Under the pieces are notes generated by a model, which saw only the letters and a list, made by a program, of their open reading frames with translations, was not told where the DNA came from and did not search any database. 64,000 nucleotides of DNA, taken from contig NZ_JXJT01000006.1 of NCBI RefSeq assembly GCF_002441885.1, positions 39,482-103,481 of the forward strand. The letters are read 5' to 3'. The stretch's first letter is position 1, and each line of letters begins with the position of its first letter. The translations under genes and the position numbers were made by a program. This document shows positions 1-9,196 of the stretch, in pieces. This stretch comes from Pseudolactococcus chungangensis CAU 28 = DSM 22330 (GTDB lineage Bacteria; Bacillota; Bacilli; Lactobacillales; Streptococcaceae).

Positions 1-347
1 CCTCAACGAGCGAACAGCAAATGCGAGACTTTCAAAATATCCAGACTAGCTTGACTGAGTCGGTCGTTCGTTATGCACAAAAAACGCAAGAGGCAGGACT
101 TGCAGGTGTTGTCTGTTCGGCTCAAGAAGTTGAGCTAATAAAAGCAGCGACTTCATCAGACTTTATCTGTCTAACACCTGGTATTCGACCCGCAGGTGCA
201 GCAGTTGGCGACCAAAAACGTGTGATGACACCAAGTCGTGCCCGACAAATCGGTAGTGATTTTATCGTTGTTGGTCGTCCGATTACGCAAGTGAAAAATC
301 CTGTAACAGCCTATCATTTAATCAAAAATGAATGGGCGGATAAGTAG
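1..347 (+). CDS. pyrF: Orotidine 5'-phosphate decarboxylase, C-terminal part
   Basis: Decarboxylates OMP to UMP, the last step of pyrimidine synthesis. Only the C-terminal part of the TIM barrel is present, because the window edge cuts the gene. The reading frame is open back to base 3. Visible family motifs are a GVVCSAQE segment, TPGIRPAG near the phosphate-binding loop, GDQKRVMTP, and the terminal [12 protein letters not shown] that binds the phosphate. pyrE and pyrC lie about 18 kb downstream, so the pyrimidine genes are dispersed. The call is firm; the true start lies outside the window. Confidence 0.93.
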   Translation, partial: STSEQQMRDFQNIQTSLTESVVRYAQKTQEAGLAGVVCSAQEVELIKAATSSDFICLTPGIRPAGAAVGDQKRVMTPSRARQIGSDFIVVGRPITQVKNPVTAYHLIKNEWADK

Positions 348-450
348 AGCTGAGATAAGTTTTAAGACTGCTCGAAGTATCCCTTGTAAATGATGATTTT
401 TTTTGGTAAGATTGAATGTATAACGAAAAGAAATAGTGAGACTCTGAATA

Positions 451-858
451 ATGGCAACTTATAATTTTACTCCTAAAGATATTTATGATGCAGATTTTGA
501 TGTGAAAATGCGTGGTTATGATAAAGACCAAGTCAATGATTTGTTAGATGATGTCATTGTTGATTACGAAAAATTTCAAGAAGAAATTCTATCTTTGCAA
601 GAAGAAAATGAATTTTTGAAGAAGAAAATTCGTAATATTGAGTCAAAACCACAGGTTGCAGTTTCTGAGAACACACAGCGCTTTAACCCGATCACATCAT
701 CAGTAGATGCAAGTGAATCAACAGCGGGCAACCCACGTGTGACGATGAAATCAGCCAATAATTTTGATATTCTCAAACGTTTAAATCGTTTGGAACGTGC
801 TGTTTTCGGTCCTCAAGCCCAAACAACAACGACATCAAATGGTATTTCTGGAGAATAA
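451..858 (+). CDS. gpsB: Cell division regulator GpsB (DivIVA-like)
   Basis: Cytoplasmic septal adaptor that coordinates peptidoglycan synthases with the division machinery. The N-terminal DivIVA-like domain (about residues 1-65) shows FTPKDIYDADF and the RGYDKDQVNDLLD signature, followed by a coiled coil with KFQEEILSLQEENEFLKKK. A polar linker leads to a C-terminal helix (residues ~108-122) with FDILKRLNRLERAVFG, typical of the GpsB C-terminal oligomerisation segment. At 135 residues it is slightly longer than usual. Being followed by rnpB and a THUMP methyltransferase is the classic Firmicutes order. No strong Shine-Dalgarno is visible. Confidence 0.93.
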   Translation: MATYNFTPKDIYDADFDVKMRGYDKDQVNDLLDDVIVDYEKFQEEILSLQEENEFLKKKIRNIESKPQVAVSENTQRFNPITSSVDASESTAGNPRVTMKSANNFDILKRLNRLERAVFGPQAQTTTTSNGISGE

Positions 859-860
859 AT

Positions 861-876
861 AACATCAATTGATGTT
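861..876. repeat. 16-bp perfect palindrome after gpsB
   Basis: AACATCAATTGATGTT is perfectly self-complementary and lies just after the gpsB stop. No T-run follows, so it is not a clear terminator. Its right half overlaps a possible -35 (TTGATG) for rnpB. Confidence 0.4.
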
Positions 877-897
877 GCTTATTAGAATACTTTAAAG
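869..897 (+). promoter_or_regulatory. Possible rnpB promoter
   Basis: TTGATG, a 17-bp spacer and TTAAAG would start transcription near base 904. That matches the 5' end of the RNase P RNA inferred from its P1 helix. The -10 is poor, so this is tentative. Confidence 0.35.
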
Positions 898-905
898 ACT
901 TTTTA

Positions 906-1320
906 ACAACCAGTTTTTGGATAATTGCGCGATTTCTTGGGTCAAATCTTGTGAATCGTGAGGAAAGTCCATGCTCGCGCGGGCTGCGATGCCCGCAGTG
1001 TTTGTGCTAGGCGAAACCATAAGCCTAGGTAGGTGTGTCAGACCTAACGGCTGAATTTTAGCTAAGTTTTCTCACGAAGATAGGCGACAAATTCTGTAAA
1101 AGTGCCATAGAGACGAGTTGCTTTGGAAACATAGCAAGTGGAACGTGGTAAACCCCTCAAGCGAGCAACCCAAACTTATGGTAGGGGCACTTGTCACGCG
1201 GAAATTGAACGTACGACGAGGCTTATTTTAGGCACGCCTAAAATAAGTAGACAGATGATTATCGAAGGTTGACTGAAATGTCAACTGGAACAAAACATGG
1301 CTTATAGAAAACTGGATGAC
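906..1320 (+). ncRNA. rnpB: RNase P RNA (type B)
   Basis: Catalytic RNA that matures tRNA 5' ends. Conserved blocks appear in order: GAGGAAAGTCCATGCTCGC near the 5' end, the AGAGACGAG and GGTAAACCCC segments, AGACAGATGATTATCGAAGG, and ACAAAACATGGCTTATAGAA near the 3' end. The ends were set by pairing CCAGTTTT (from base 910) with AAAACTGG (from base 1308) as helix P1. The gpsB and methyltransferase neighbours agree with the usual Firmicutes location. The exact ends are uncertain by several bases. Confidence 0.95.
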
Positions 1321-1323
1321 AGG

Positions 1324-1351
1324 GGCTGGAGCGCAAAGCTCCAGCCTTTTT
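1324..1351 (+). terminator. Intrinsic terminator of rnpB
   Basis: Perfect 9-bp stem GGCTGGAGC/GCTCCAGCC with a GCAAA loop and five T, directly after the P1 3' strand. Confidence 0.85.
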
Positions 1352-1379
1352 GAGATAGATGCCTCATGGAAAAGACAAA

Positions 1380-2531
1380 ATGAAAAATAATTTTAATTTA
1401 GTAGCAACTGCAGCAGCAGGACTTGAAAGTTTAACTGCACGTGAATTACGAGATTTAGGTATCGAAACCAAAATGGATGACCGCTCACGTGTTTTATTTT
1501 CTGGAACCAAAGAAACGATCGCCACAGCGAATCTCTGGTTAAGAACAGCTGACCGTGTCAAAATCATTATCGGTGAATTTCCAGCGAAAACTTTCGATGA
1601 GTTATTCGAAGGAGTTTATGCTTTAGATTGGGCGGAGATTTTACCATTTGGTGCTCAGTTTCCAATTGCTAAAGCGAAAGCAATCAAGTCAGAGTTGCAC
1701 AACGAACCAAGTATACAGGCTATCACGAAGAAAGCCATTGCAAAAAAAATGCAGGTTCATTATCACCGCCCTGAAAATGTGCCAATACCTGAGACGGGCG
1801 CACTGTTCTCAATTGAAGTCGCCCTTCATAAAAATGTCGCAACAATCATGTTGGATACAACAGGCGAGTCACTTTTCAAACGTGGCTACCGTGTTGATAA
1901 AGGTGGTGCGCCAATCAAGGAAAATATGGCAGCTGCGATTATTATGTTGACAAACTGGCGTGCAAATATGACCCGTCCCTTTGTTGACCCAACTTGTGGT
2001 TCAGGAACATTCTGTATTGAGGCGGCATTAATCGGCATGAATATCGCACCTGGATTTAACCGCGACTTTGCCTTTGAAGCATGGCCTTGGTTTGAAGATG
2101 AGATATTCAAAAAAGTTCGAGATGATGCGGAAAGCAAAGCAAATTATGACGCAGAACTTGATATTTCTGGGTTTGATGTTGATGGTCGAATGATTCAAAT
2201 TGCACAAGAAAATGCACTTGAGATTGGACTAGATGATATTATTCATTTTAAGCAAATGCGTTTGCAAGACTTTCACTCGGACAAATTAGATGGCGTCTTG
2301 ATTTCTAACCCACCTTATGGAGAGCGTTTAGGGGATGAAACAGCAGCCTATCAGCTCTATGAAGAAATGGGTGAAACCTTCAAGCCTCTTGAGACTTGGA
2401 GTAAATATATCATTACAAGTGATTTGGCATTTGAAAAACATTATGGCGCTAAGGCGACCAAGAAACGCAAGTTATACAATGGTCGACTTCGCACAGATTT
2501 GTATCAATATTTTGGTAAGAGAATAAAATAA
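1380..2531 (+). CDS. THUMP-domain class I SAM-dependent rRNA methyltransferase (YpsC/RlmL-like)
   Basis: Predicted 23S rRNA guanine-N2 (RlmL/RlmK-type) methyltransferase. An N-terminal ferredoxin-like/THUMP region (residues ~1-160) precedes a Rossmann methyltransferase domain. That domain has the SAM-binding DPTCGSGTFCIEAALIG (~residues 195-215) and the catalytic NPPYGERLG motif. An upstream in-frame ATG at 1359 lies against the rnpB terminator. The ATG at 1380 gives the usual MKNNFNL start with a GGAAA upstream, so it was preferred (383 aa). mapZ follows after one base, implying co-transcription as in streptococci. The exact modified base is inferred from the family. Confidence 0.9.
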   Translation: MKNNFNLVATAAAGLESLTARELRDLGIETKMDDRSRVLFSGTKETIATANLWLRTADRVKIIIGEFPAKTFDELFEGVYALDWAEILPFGAQFPIAKAKAIKSELHNEPSIQAITKKAIAKKMQVHYHRPENVPIPETGALFSIEVALHKNVATIMLDTTGESLFKRGYRVDKGGAPIKENMAAAIIMLTNWRANMTRPFVDPTCGSGTFCIEAALIGMNIAPGFNRDFAFEAWPWFEDEIFKKVRDDAESKANYDAELDISGFDVDGRMIQIAQENALEIGLDDIIHFKQMRLQDFHSDKLDGVLISNPPYGERLGDETAAYQLYEEMGETFKPLETWSKYIITSDLAFEKHYGAKATKKRKLYNGRLRTDLYQYFGKRIK

Positions 2532-2532
2532 T

Positions 2533-4338
2533 ATGGCTAAAAAAAAGAAAAAGACAGCTTACAAGGAAAAAACTTTAGCAATGAAAGATGCCGAAAATCT
2601 GACGGTTGAACAAGTTTCTGCTAAATCAGATGAGATTGAGACTGAAAATTTGACTAAGGAAAGCTCACTCGACAAGTATATTCGTCAGCACAGAGCAGAT
2701 ATTGAAACTGCAAAAAAAGAGCGCCAACTCAAAGCAACAATAGCCTCTGAAAGTTTGGATAAACTGGTTAAAACAGTTAGAAAAGCGACAACCGCTGATT
2801 CAGAAGATAAAATTGTTTCTGGAAAAGAAGAAGTACCTGAAAATGAGTTAGTTGAAAAACCAGTAACATCTGATGATTTAACACAAGATGTCACGTCAAC
2901 AGAGGGTTCTAATTCTGAACCGCTAGCGATATCAGATCCTGAAACGTCAGAATTGAGTGAGACTATCGAGGAAATTGAACCTGATTTTCCAGAGATTCAA
3001 GGTTCTTTTGACACGGTCGTTTTAGCTGCGGATGAAAGTGATGAAGAAAATGATAAAGATATTACTGCTGATCCAGCTATATCTGAGACATCTGATGAAG
3101 TAGTAGGGCACTCTGAGGAAAATCTATCGTCAATTAACTTGATGGCACATGCCTCTCATGAGGTACCCTCAGCACCTTTAGAGGTGATAGAAACAACTGT
3201 TGAACCCGATATCGTGCCATCTTTGGAAACACCGTTTGCAAAACAAGATGAGACGCGTAGCGCATTTTCTGAAACGATAATTCCTGAGGTAACGTCAGAA
3301 GTTATGAAAAGTGTGACTGAGCCCGTTGAAAAAGCACCAAAATCGTATCATAAACCTCTAGTTATTGGCGTTTGTGCACTCATATTGTTAGCAGCAGGAG
3401 GAACAGTCTGGTATCAAGTTGACCAGTCCAACCAAAAGCAAGCTGCCCAAACTTCAAAATCTGAGGCTAAAAAATCTGAGGAAGCTAAAAAAACAGCCGC
3501 CTTTAACAAAGTTTATGCGACATTTTTCGTGGACGATAAAGCGACAAAATTAAAAAATGGTCAGTTCGATAACATTGGTAAACTGACAAGTGAGTTAGAT
3601 AAGTTGAAAGACCAGTCTGACTACAAGACTTTGAAAGCTAAGGTAGACGAACTTAAAGCGGAAATCTCGGCCATCAAAGCGATGAATGGAAATTTTGAAA
3701 AACCGATTATCACAGATGGTGCTTTGGATAAAACGTCACAAGTTCGAGGTGGCGTCAAGCTAAGCTATACGGCAACTGAAAATGCGACTTTAAATACGTT
3801 ATTGAAAGACGCTGTTGCTCAGGGTCAGGCGCAACAAAAAGCTAAGGAGTCAACAGCCACGGCACCGTCGGCCACAATTAGTGCATCAACTCCAGCTACA
3901 GCGCAACCTACAGCTCCGTCAACGTCTGAAAATACAACGACAGTACCTCAGCAAGTTGGCGCAGCTACCGCAACAGCAGACTCAGCAAGCGGTCCAGTAT
4001 CATCAGGCTATGGCTTATCAACTGCTCAGTATCAAGCGCAATATCCAAATGTTACCATTGTGACTTCTAATTCACGTGTTCCTGTAGACCCTAATGCCGA
4101 CCTCAGTAATCCTGCCTATGTTTGGGCACCTGGTATCAGAGAATTAGTGCTACAAAAATGTCGTGAACGTGGTTATATTACCGGTGACGCATACATTCTC
4201 CTACCTGCAAGTATCCAAAAAGGTAACGGCTATTACAACCTCTATAAACCTGATGGCACTTACTTAGTTTCAATTAACTGTAAAACAGGTTACTTCGTTG
4301 GTAATGCTACAGGTCATGCGGATAACTTGGATTATTAA
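2533..4338 (+). CDS. mapZ: Midcell-anchored protein MapZ (LocZ)
   Basis: Membrane protein that marks the division site and positions FtsZ in streptococci and relatives. The lysine-rich N-terminus is followed by the conserved SLDKYIRQHRADIE-like segment (~residues 45-60). A long acidic cytoplasmic linker follows, then a single transmembrane helix around residues 276-294. The extracellular part has a coiled, Lys/Glu-rich domain (~305-425), a Ser/Thr/Ala/Pro-rich linker (~430-490) and a compact C-terminal domain with YVWAPGIRELVLQKCRERG. At 601 residues it is longer than pneumococcal MapZ, mainly in the linkers. It begins one base after the methyltransferase stop, the usual neighbour. Confidence 0.88.
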   Translation: MAKKKKKTAYKEKTLAMKDAENLTVEQVSAKSDEIETENLTKESSLDKYIRQHRADIETAKKERQLKATIASESLDKLVKTVRKATTADSEDKIVSGKEEVPENELVEKPVTSDDLTQDVTSTEGSNSEPLAISDPETSELSETIEEIEPDFPEIQGSFDTVVLAADESDEENDKDITADPAISETSDEVVGHSEENLSSINLMAHASHEVPSAPLEVIETTVEPDIVPSLETPFAKQDETRSAFSETIIPEVTSEVMKSVTEPVEKAPKSYHKPLVIGVCALILLAAGGTVWYQVDQSNQKQAAQTSKSEAKKSEEAKKTAAFNKVYATFFVDDKATKLKNGQFDNIGKLTSELDKLKDQSDYKTLKAKVDELKAEISAIKAMNGNFEKPIITDGALDKTSQVRGGVKLSYTATENATLNTLLKDAVAQGQAQQKAKESTATAPSATISASTPATAQPTAPSTSENTTTVPQQVGAATATADSASGPVSSGYGLSTAQYQAQYPNVTIVTSNSRVPVDPNADLSNPAYVWAPGIRELVLQKCRERGYITGDAYILLPASIQKGNGYYNLYKPDGTYLVSINCKTGYFVGNATGHADNLDY

Positions 4339-4425
4339 GCTGTTCTCACAAGAACGTCAACCTCGACACCCTGTTTTTGAGAGATTCACTGATTTTAAGT
4401 TAGAAATCAGACTTGAAACAGCATG

Positions 4426-4438
4426 AAAACCGAACATT
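4426..4438 (+). promoter_or_regulatory. PurBox (PurR site) upstream of purC
   Basis: AAAACCGAACATT fits the lactococcal/streptococcal PurBox AWWWCCGAACWWT at all 13 positions. PurR, with PRPP as effector, activates from such sites. The central G lies 70 nt before the end of the proposed -10, matching the known ~-76 position. Confidence 0.85.
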
Positions 4439-4446
4439 TACTATAG

Positions 4447-4473
4447 AAACTGCCTGATTTAGGCAGTTTTTTT
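4447..4473 (+). terminator. Terminator between the PurBox and the purC -10
   Basis: AAACTGCCT/AGGCAGTTT 9-bp stem, GATTT loop, then a T-run. It would end transcription from mapZ, yet it lies inside the PurR activation region. Confidence 0.8.
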
Positions 4474-4496
4474 GATGATTTATTAAAAATTTACGT

Positions 4497-4502
4497 TATC
4501 AT
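4497..4502 (+). promoter_or_regulatory. purC -10 element (PurR-activated)
   Basis: TATCAT, 70 nt downstream of the PurBox central G, with no recognisable -35, as expected for an activator-dependent promoter. A nearby TATAAT (4508-4513) is an alternative but breaks the PurBox spacing seen at purM and guaC. Confidence 0.5.
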
Positions 4503-4557
4503 GGATTTATAATTAATTTTGACACTAAGATGTTGAAGATATGAATGAGGAGAAAAA

Positions 4558-5280
4558 ATGACTGACAAACGGACACTGCTCTATGAAGGTAAAGCTAAGA
4601 ATCTCTATCAAACTGATGATACAGCAGTTGTACTCGCAGCTTATAAAGACCAAGCGACAGCACTCAACGGCAAGAAAAAAGACCAAATCGTTGGTAAAGG
4701 CGAGCTTAATAACCAGATTACAAGCCTAATTTTCCGTGAACTGAATCGTCGTGGTGTCCACACTCACTTCATTGAACAAGTATCTCCAACTGAGCAATTA
4801 AATACGAAAGTTGCCATTATTCCTTTGGAAGTGGTTATTCGTAATTATACAGCAGGGTCATTTTCTAAACGTTTTGGTATCGAAGAAGGGATCAAAATCC
4901 CAACACCAATCGTTGAATTTTATTACAAAAATGATGATTTGGATGACCCTTTTATCAATGACGCTCATGTTAAATTCCTAGATATTGCAACAGATGATGA
5001 GATTGCTTTTCTGAAACAAGCAGCGCTCGAGACAGATGCTATTTTGACAGATATTTTTGCCAAAATAGGATTGAAATTAATTGATTTCAAACTTGAATAT
5101 GGTCGTTTGCCTGATGGTACAATCATTCTGGCTGATGAGATCTCCCCTGATACGTCTCGACTTTGGGATGCCGATAATAACCATGTTGATAAAGATGTCT
5201 ACCGTCGTGATTTAGGTGATTTAATCCCAGTTTATCAAAAAGTCCTAGCCGGTTTACAAGCAGAATTTGAAGGAAAATAA
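4558..5280 (+). CDS. purC: Phosphoribosylaminoimidazole-succinocarboxamide synthase
   Basis: SAICAR synthetase, which joins CAIR and aspartate with ATP in de novo purine synthesis. The 240-residue length is normal. Visible motifs are [13 protein letters not shown] at the N-terminal nucleotide-binding lobe, [36 protein letters not shown], and [12 protein letters not shown] near the C-terminus. A clear AGGAGAAAAA precedes the ATG. It is first in a purC-purL operon behind a PurBox promoter, and purL begins 4 nt after its stop. Confidence 0.97.
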   Translation: MTDKRTLLYEGKAKNLYQTDDTAVVLAAYKDQATALNGKKKDQIVGKGELNNQITSLIFRELNRRGVHTHFIEQVSPTEQLNTKVAIIPLEVVIRNYTAGSFSKRFGIEEGIKIPTPIVEFYYKNDDLDDPFINDAHVKFLDIATDDEIAFLKQAALETDAILTDIFAKIGLKLIDFKLEYGRLPDGTIILADEISPDTSRLWDADNNHVDKDVYRRDLGDLIPVYQKVLAGLQAEFEGK

Positions 5281-5284
5281 TCTC

Positions 5285-8200
5285 GTGAAAAAACGTATTT
5301 TTGTCGCTAAAAAACCTGAATTTAAAGTTAAAAACCATGCATTATTGACAGAGTTGCAGCATAATTTGCAACTCGAAACACTGACATCTGTTAATATCGT
5401 CCAAGTCTATGATGTTTTTCATGTGTCAGATGCTATTTTGATTGCTGCGGAACAATCTATCTTTTCTGAAAAAGTGACGGACAATCTCTTAACAAATGCC
5501 ACTGTCAAAGCAGCTCTTGCTGCCTCTAAGTTCTTCGCCATAGAGGCACTGCCAGGTCAATTCGATCAACGCGCAACCTCAGCAGAGGAAGCCTTATTCT
5601 TGTTAGGTGCTAGCCATGATGCAATTGTCAAAACGGCCCAACTCTACTTGTTGAACCCAGATTTATCTGATGCTGAATTCGAAAAAATTAAATCTTATCA
5701 GCTTAATGCCGTTGATTCACGTTTTAAAGATATCGAGACTGAGATTGCTGAGGAAACAATCTCAGATGCGAATGACGAGATTCCAGTTCTTGAAGATTTT
5801 ATCACAAAGACAGAAACTGAGATTGCTGACCTGCATAAATCATACTCACTCGCCATGGAAGTGGCTGATTTGTTGTGGATTCAGGATTATTTCAAGACAG
5901 TAGACCGAAACCCTACCGAAACGGAATTGAAAGTTTTGGATACTTACTGGAGTGATCATACACGCCATACAACTTTTGAGACTGAACTTAAAACGATTGA
6001 TTTCTCAAAATCAAAATTTAAGGCCCAACTTCAAACAACGTTTGAAAAATATCTTGCCATGCGTGAAGACATCAAACGTAGTGAAAAGCCTACGACATTG
6101 ATGGAATTGGCGACGATTTTTGGTCGTTACGAGCGTGCCAATGGTCGTTTGGATGACATGGAAGTATCAGATGAGATTAATGCTTGTTCAGTTGAGATTG
6201 AAGTTGATGTCAATGGTGTTAAAGAGCCATGGCTACTGATGTTTAAAAATGAAACACATAATCACCCAACAGAGATCGAGCCTTTTGGTGGCGCATCGAC
6301 TTGTATTGGTGGCGCCATTCGTGACCCGCTTTCTGGTCGTGCTTATGTCTATCAAGCGATGAGAATTACGGGTGCAGGCGATATTACAGCGCCAATTTCT
6401 GAAACGAGAGCGGGTAAATTACCTCAGCAAGTGATTTCTAAAGGTGCTGCGCATGGGTATAGCTCATACGGCAATCAGATTGGACTTGCGACGACTTATG
6501 TCAAGGAATATTTTCACCCAGGCTTTATTGCCAAGCGCTTGGAAACAGGTGCTGTCGTTGGTGCTGCACCAAAAGAAAATGTTTTGCGTTTGAAACCCCA
6601 AGCAGGTGATGCCATTATTTTATTCGGCGGTAAAACAGGCCGTGATGGTGTTGGTGGGGCAACAGGTTCATCTAAGGTTCAGACTAAAGAAACAGTTGAA
6701 ACAGCAGGTGCTGAGGTTCAAAAGGGCAATGCTATAGAAGAACGTAAAATCCAACGTTTATTTAGAAATCCAGAAGTGACACAGCTCGTTAAAAAATCTA
6801 ATGACTTTGGTGCGGGCGGTGTCTGCGTTGCCATTGGTGAATTAGCAGATGGTTTGCGCATTGATTTGGATAAAATTCCTTTGAAATATCAAGGCTTATC
6901 AGGGACAGAAATTGCGATTTCTGAATCACAAGAGCGGATGTCTGTTGTGGTTGAAGCAGGAGATGTTGATAAATTTATCGCTGAATGTGCTAAGGAAAAT
7001 ATCTTAGCCGTTCAAGTCGCAGAAGTCACTGAAAAAGCCAACTTGACCATGGTTTGGAAGGGGCAAACGATCGTTGATATTGAACGATCGTTCCTTGATA
7101 CAAATGGTGTCCGTGTGGTTGTCGATGCGACAGTTGTCGATTCTGACTTACCTGTGCCATTTGACAAAATGTCAACTTTAGATTCTTTAGATGCTGATTT
7201 GAATGGTCTTTTATCAGAGTTGAACTTTGCCTCACAAAAAGGCCTACAAACCATTTTTGATAGCTCAATAGGTCGATCAACAGTCAATCAACCTATTGGT
7301 GGGCGATATCAGATTACACCAACTGAGAGTTCTGTTCAAAAATTACCAGTCTTGCACGGTGTGACCAATACCGTCTCCTTGCTTGCGCACGGGTACAATC
7401 CAGAAATTGCTGCCTGGTCACCTTATCATGGTGCAGCATATGCTGTGATTGAAGCAACGGCACGTCTTGTTGCAACCGGTTCAAACTGGACCAAGGCACG
7501 TTTTTCATACCAAGAATATTTCGAGCGTATGGACAAGCAAGCGGAACGCTTTGGTAAACCACTAGCGGCTCTCCTTGGCTCAATTGAAGCCCAAGAACAA
7601 CTCGGCTTGCCGTCAATCGGTGGGAAAGATTCAATGAGTGGTACCTTTGAAGATATCACAGTCCCACCGACACTGATTGCCTTTGGTGTGACAACGTCTG
7701 AAACAGAGCGTATTTTGTCACCAGAGTTTAAGTCACCTAATGAAAATATCTACTATATTCCTGGTGTAACGGTCACTGATAAAATCGATTGGGACATTAT
7801 CAAATCGAACTTTGACTTACTAACTGACTTACAAGCGCATCATCAAATCACAGCAGCTATTTCAACAAAAGCTGGAGGTTTTGGTGAGGCAATTGCTCTC
7901 ATGACATTTGGTAATCACATCGGTGCAGACCTTGCGCTATCTGATATTTCTGATATCGTCAAAGCGCAGTTTGCAGGCTTTATCTTCACTTCACCTGAAG
8001 AAATCGCAGGTGTCGCAAAAATCGGTCGCACAATGACTGATTTCAATCTCGTGGTTAATGGTCTCAGTCTCTCAGGCGACAAATTACTTTCAAGCTATGA
8101 AAACCCGCTAGAATCAGTCTATCCAACCTTGTTTGAACAAGATGATAGTTTAGTAGAGGTTGAGACAAAAGTATCTCCTGCACCTATTCAAGCATCAGCT

Positions 8201-9001
8201 AAAATCGAGACACCGCTTGTTTATATTCCAGTTTTCCCAGGTACTAACTGTGAATATGACACAGCTAAAGCTTTTGAGGCGGCGGGTGCTGAGGCTAAAA
8301 TCGTGCCATTCCGTACTTTGGACATTGCGGATTCGATTAAGGAGATGGTTGCCAATATCGCACAAGCCAATATTCTCATGTTTGCTGGAGGGTTCTCAGC
8401 CGCAGATGAGCCTGATGGTTCGGCAAAATTCATTGTTAACATTCTTTTGAATGAGCAAGTTAAATCAGCTATTGATGCTTTCATTGCGCGTGGCGGTTTG
8501 ATTCTCGGTATCTGTAATGGATTCCAGGCTTTAGTTAAATCGGGCTTGCTGCCTTATGGTCGATTTGACAGCTTGACTAACCAGTCACCAACCTTGTTCT
8601 ATAACGATGCCAATCAGCACGTGGCTAAAATGGTTGAGACAAGAATTACCAACACCAATTCACCTTGGTTGACAGGTGTTCAAGTTGGTGATATCCATAC
8701 GATTCCAGTCTCTCATGGTGAAGGTAAGTTTGTCGTTTCTGAGACTGAACTCGCTGAGTTGATTGACAACGGTCAAATTATTACGCAATATGTTGATTTC
8801 CAAGGCAAGCCAAGTATGGATTCTTTCTATAATCCTAATGGCTCAGTCGCAGCGATTGAAGGCATTATCAGCAAAAATGGACAGATTCTCGGCAAAATGG
8901 GTCATTCTGAGCGTTATGAATCAGGCCTCTTCAAAAATATCCCTGGTCATAAAGACCAACAACTCTTTGAGAGTGCCGTGGCTTATTTTAGAGGCGAATA
9001 A
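5285..9001 (+). CDS. purL: Phosphoribosylformylglycinamidine synthase (large fused PurL)
   Basis: FGAM synthase, which converts FGAR, ATP and glutamine to FGAM. The single 1238-residue chain holds a PurS-like N-terminus and linker, two PurM-like ATPase halves (KNETHNHPTEIEPFGGA near residue 322; GGKDSMSG near 780), and a C-terminal class I glutaminase. The glutaminase has FPGTNCEYD, nucleophile Cys in LGICNGFQAL (~residue 1075) and GHSER carrying the catalytic His/Glu. A GTG start was chosen because AAGGA lies 10 nt upstream. A TTG 18 nt earlier would overlap purC and lacks a better ribosome-binding site. The fused form is streptococcus-like. Confidence 0.95.
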   Translation: MKKRIFVAKKPEFKVKNHALLTELQHNLQLETLTSVNIVQVYDVFHVSDAILIAAEQSIFSEKVTDNLLTNATVKAALAASKFFAIEALPGQFDQRATSAEEALFLLGASHDAIVKTAQLYLLNPDLSDAEFEKIKSYQLNAVDSRFKDIETEIAEETISDANDEIPVLEDFITKTETEIADLHKSYSLAMEVADLLWIQDYFKTVDRNPTETELKVLDTYWSDHTRHTTFETELKTIDFSKSKFKAQLQTTFEKYLAMREDIKRSEKPTTLMELATIFGRYERANGRLDDMEVSDEINACSVEIEVDVNGVKEPWLLMFKNETHNHPTEIEPFGGASTCIGGAIRDPLSGRAYVYQAMRITGAGDITAPISETRAGKLPQQVISKGAAHGYSSYGNQIGLATTYVKEYFHPGFIAKRLETGAVVGAAPKENVLRLKPQAGDAIILFGGKTGRDGVGGATGSSKVQTKETVETAGAEVQKGNAIEERKIQRLFRNPEVTQLVKKSNDFGAGGVCVAIGELADGLRIDLDKIPLKYQGLSGTEIAISESQERMSVVVEAGDVDKFIAECAKENILAVQVAEVTEKANLTMVWKGQTIVDIERSFLDTNGVRVVVDATVVDSDLPVPFDKMSTLDSLDADLNGLLSELNFASQKGLQTIFDSSIGRSTVNQPIGGRYQITPTESSVQKLPVLHGVTNTVSLLAHGYNPEIAAWSPYHGAAYAVIEATARLVATGSNWTKARFSYQEYFERMDKQAERFGKPLAALLGSIEAQEQLGLPSIGGKDSMSGTFEDITVPPTLIAFGVTTSETERILSPEFKSPNENIYYIPGVTVTDKIDWDIIKSNFDLLTDLQAHHQITAAISTKAGGFGEAIALMTFGNHIGADLALSDISDIVKAQFAGFIFTSPEEIAGVAKIGRTMTDFNLVVNGLSLSGDKLLSSYENPLESVYPTLFEQDDSLVEVETKVSPAPIQASAKIETPLVYIPVFPGTNCEYDTAKAFEAAGAEAKIVPFRTLDIADSIKEMVANIAQANILMFAGGFSAADEPDGSAKFIVNILLNEQVKSAIDAFIARGGLILGICNGFQALVKSGLLPYGRFDSLTNQSPTLFYNDANQHVAKMVETRITNTNSPWLTGVQVGDIHTIPVSHGEGKFVVSETELAELIDNGQIITQYVDFQGKPSMDSFYNPNGSVAAIEGIISKNGQILGKMGHSERYESGLFKNIPGHKDQQLFESAVAYFRGE

Positions 9002-9103
9002 TTGTAAACAACAAAAAGTTTTATAAAAATCATTCGTAGCCTGTTTCTGTGTTACTTTTAGATGAACTAGATAGTTAATATAACTGATTGTAGGGAAGAA
9101 TAA

Positions 9104-9140
9104 CATTTTCGTATTCTTTTTGCAAAACAATACGAAAATG
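9104..9140. repeat. Inverted repeat 3' of purL
   Basis: Perfect 10-bp arms CATTTTCGTA/TACGAAAATG with a 17-nt loop, lying directly before the convergent terminator. It may stabilise the purL 3' end. Confidence 0.5.
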
Positions 9141-9142
9141 CT

Positions 9143-9180
9143 AAAAAATCATGTCAGGCAGACGCTTGGCATGATTTTTG
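9143..9180. terminator. Bidirectional terminator between purL and the siderophore operon
   Basis: AAAAATCATGTCA/TGGCATGATTTTT stem with A and T runs on both sides, between convergent genes. Confidence 0.85.
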
Positions 9181-9196
9181 CTATAAATGTTCAATT

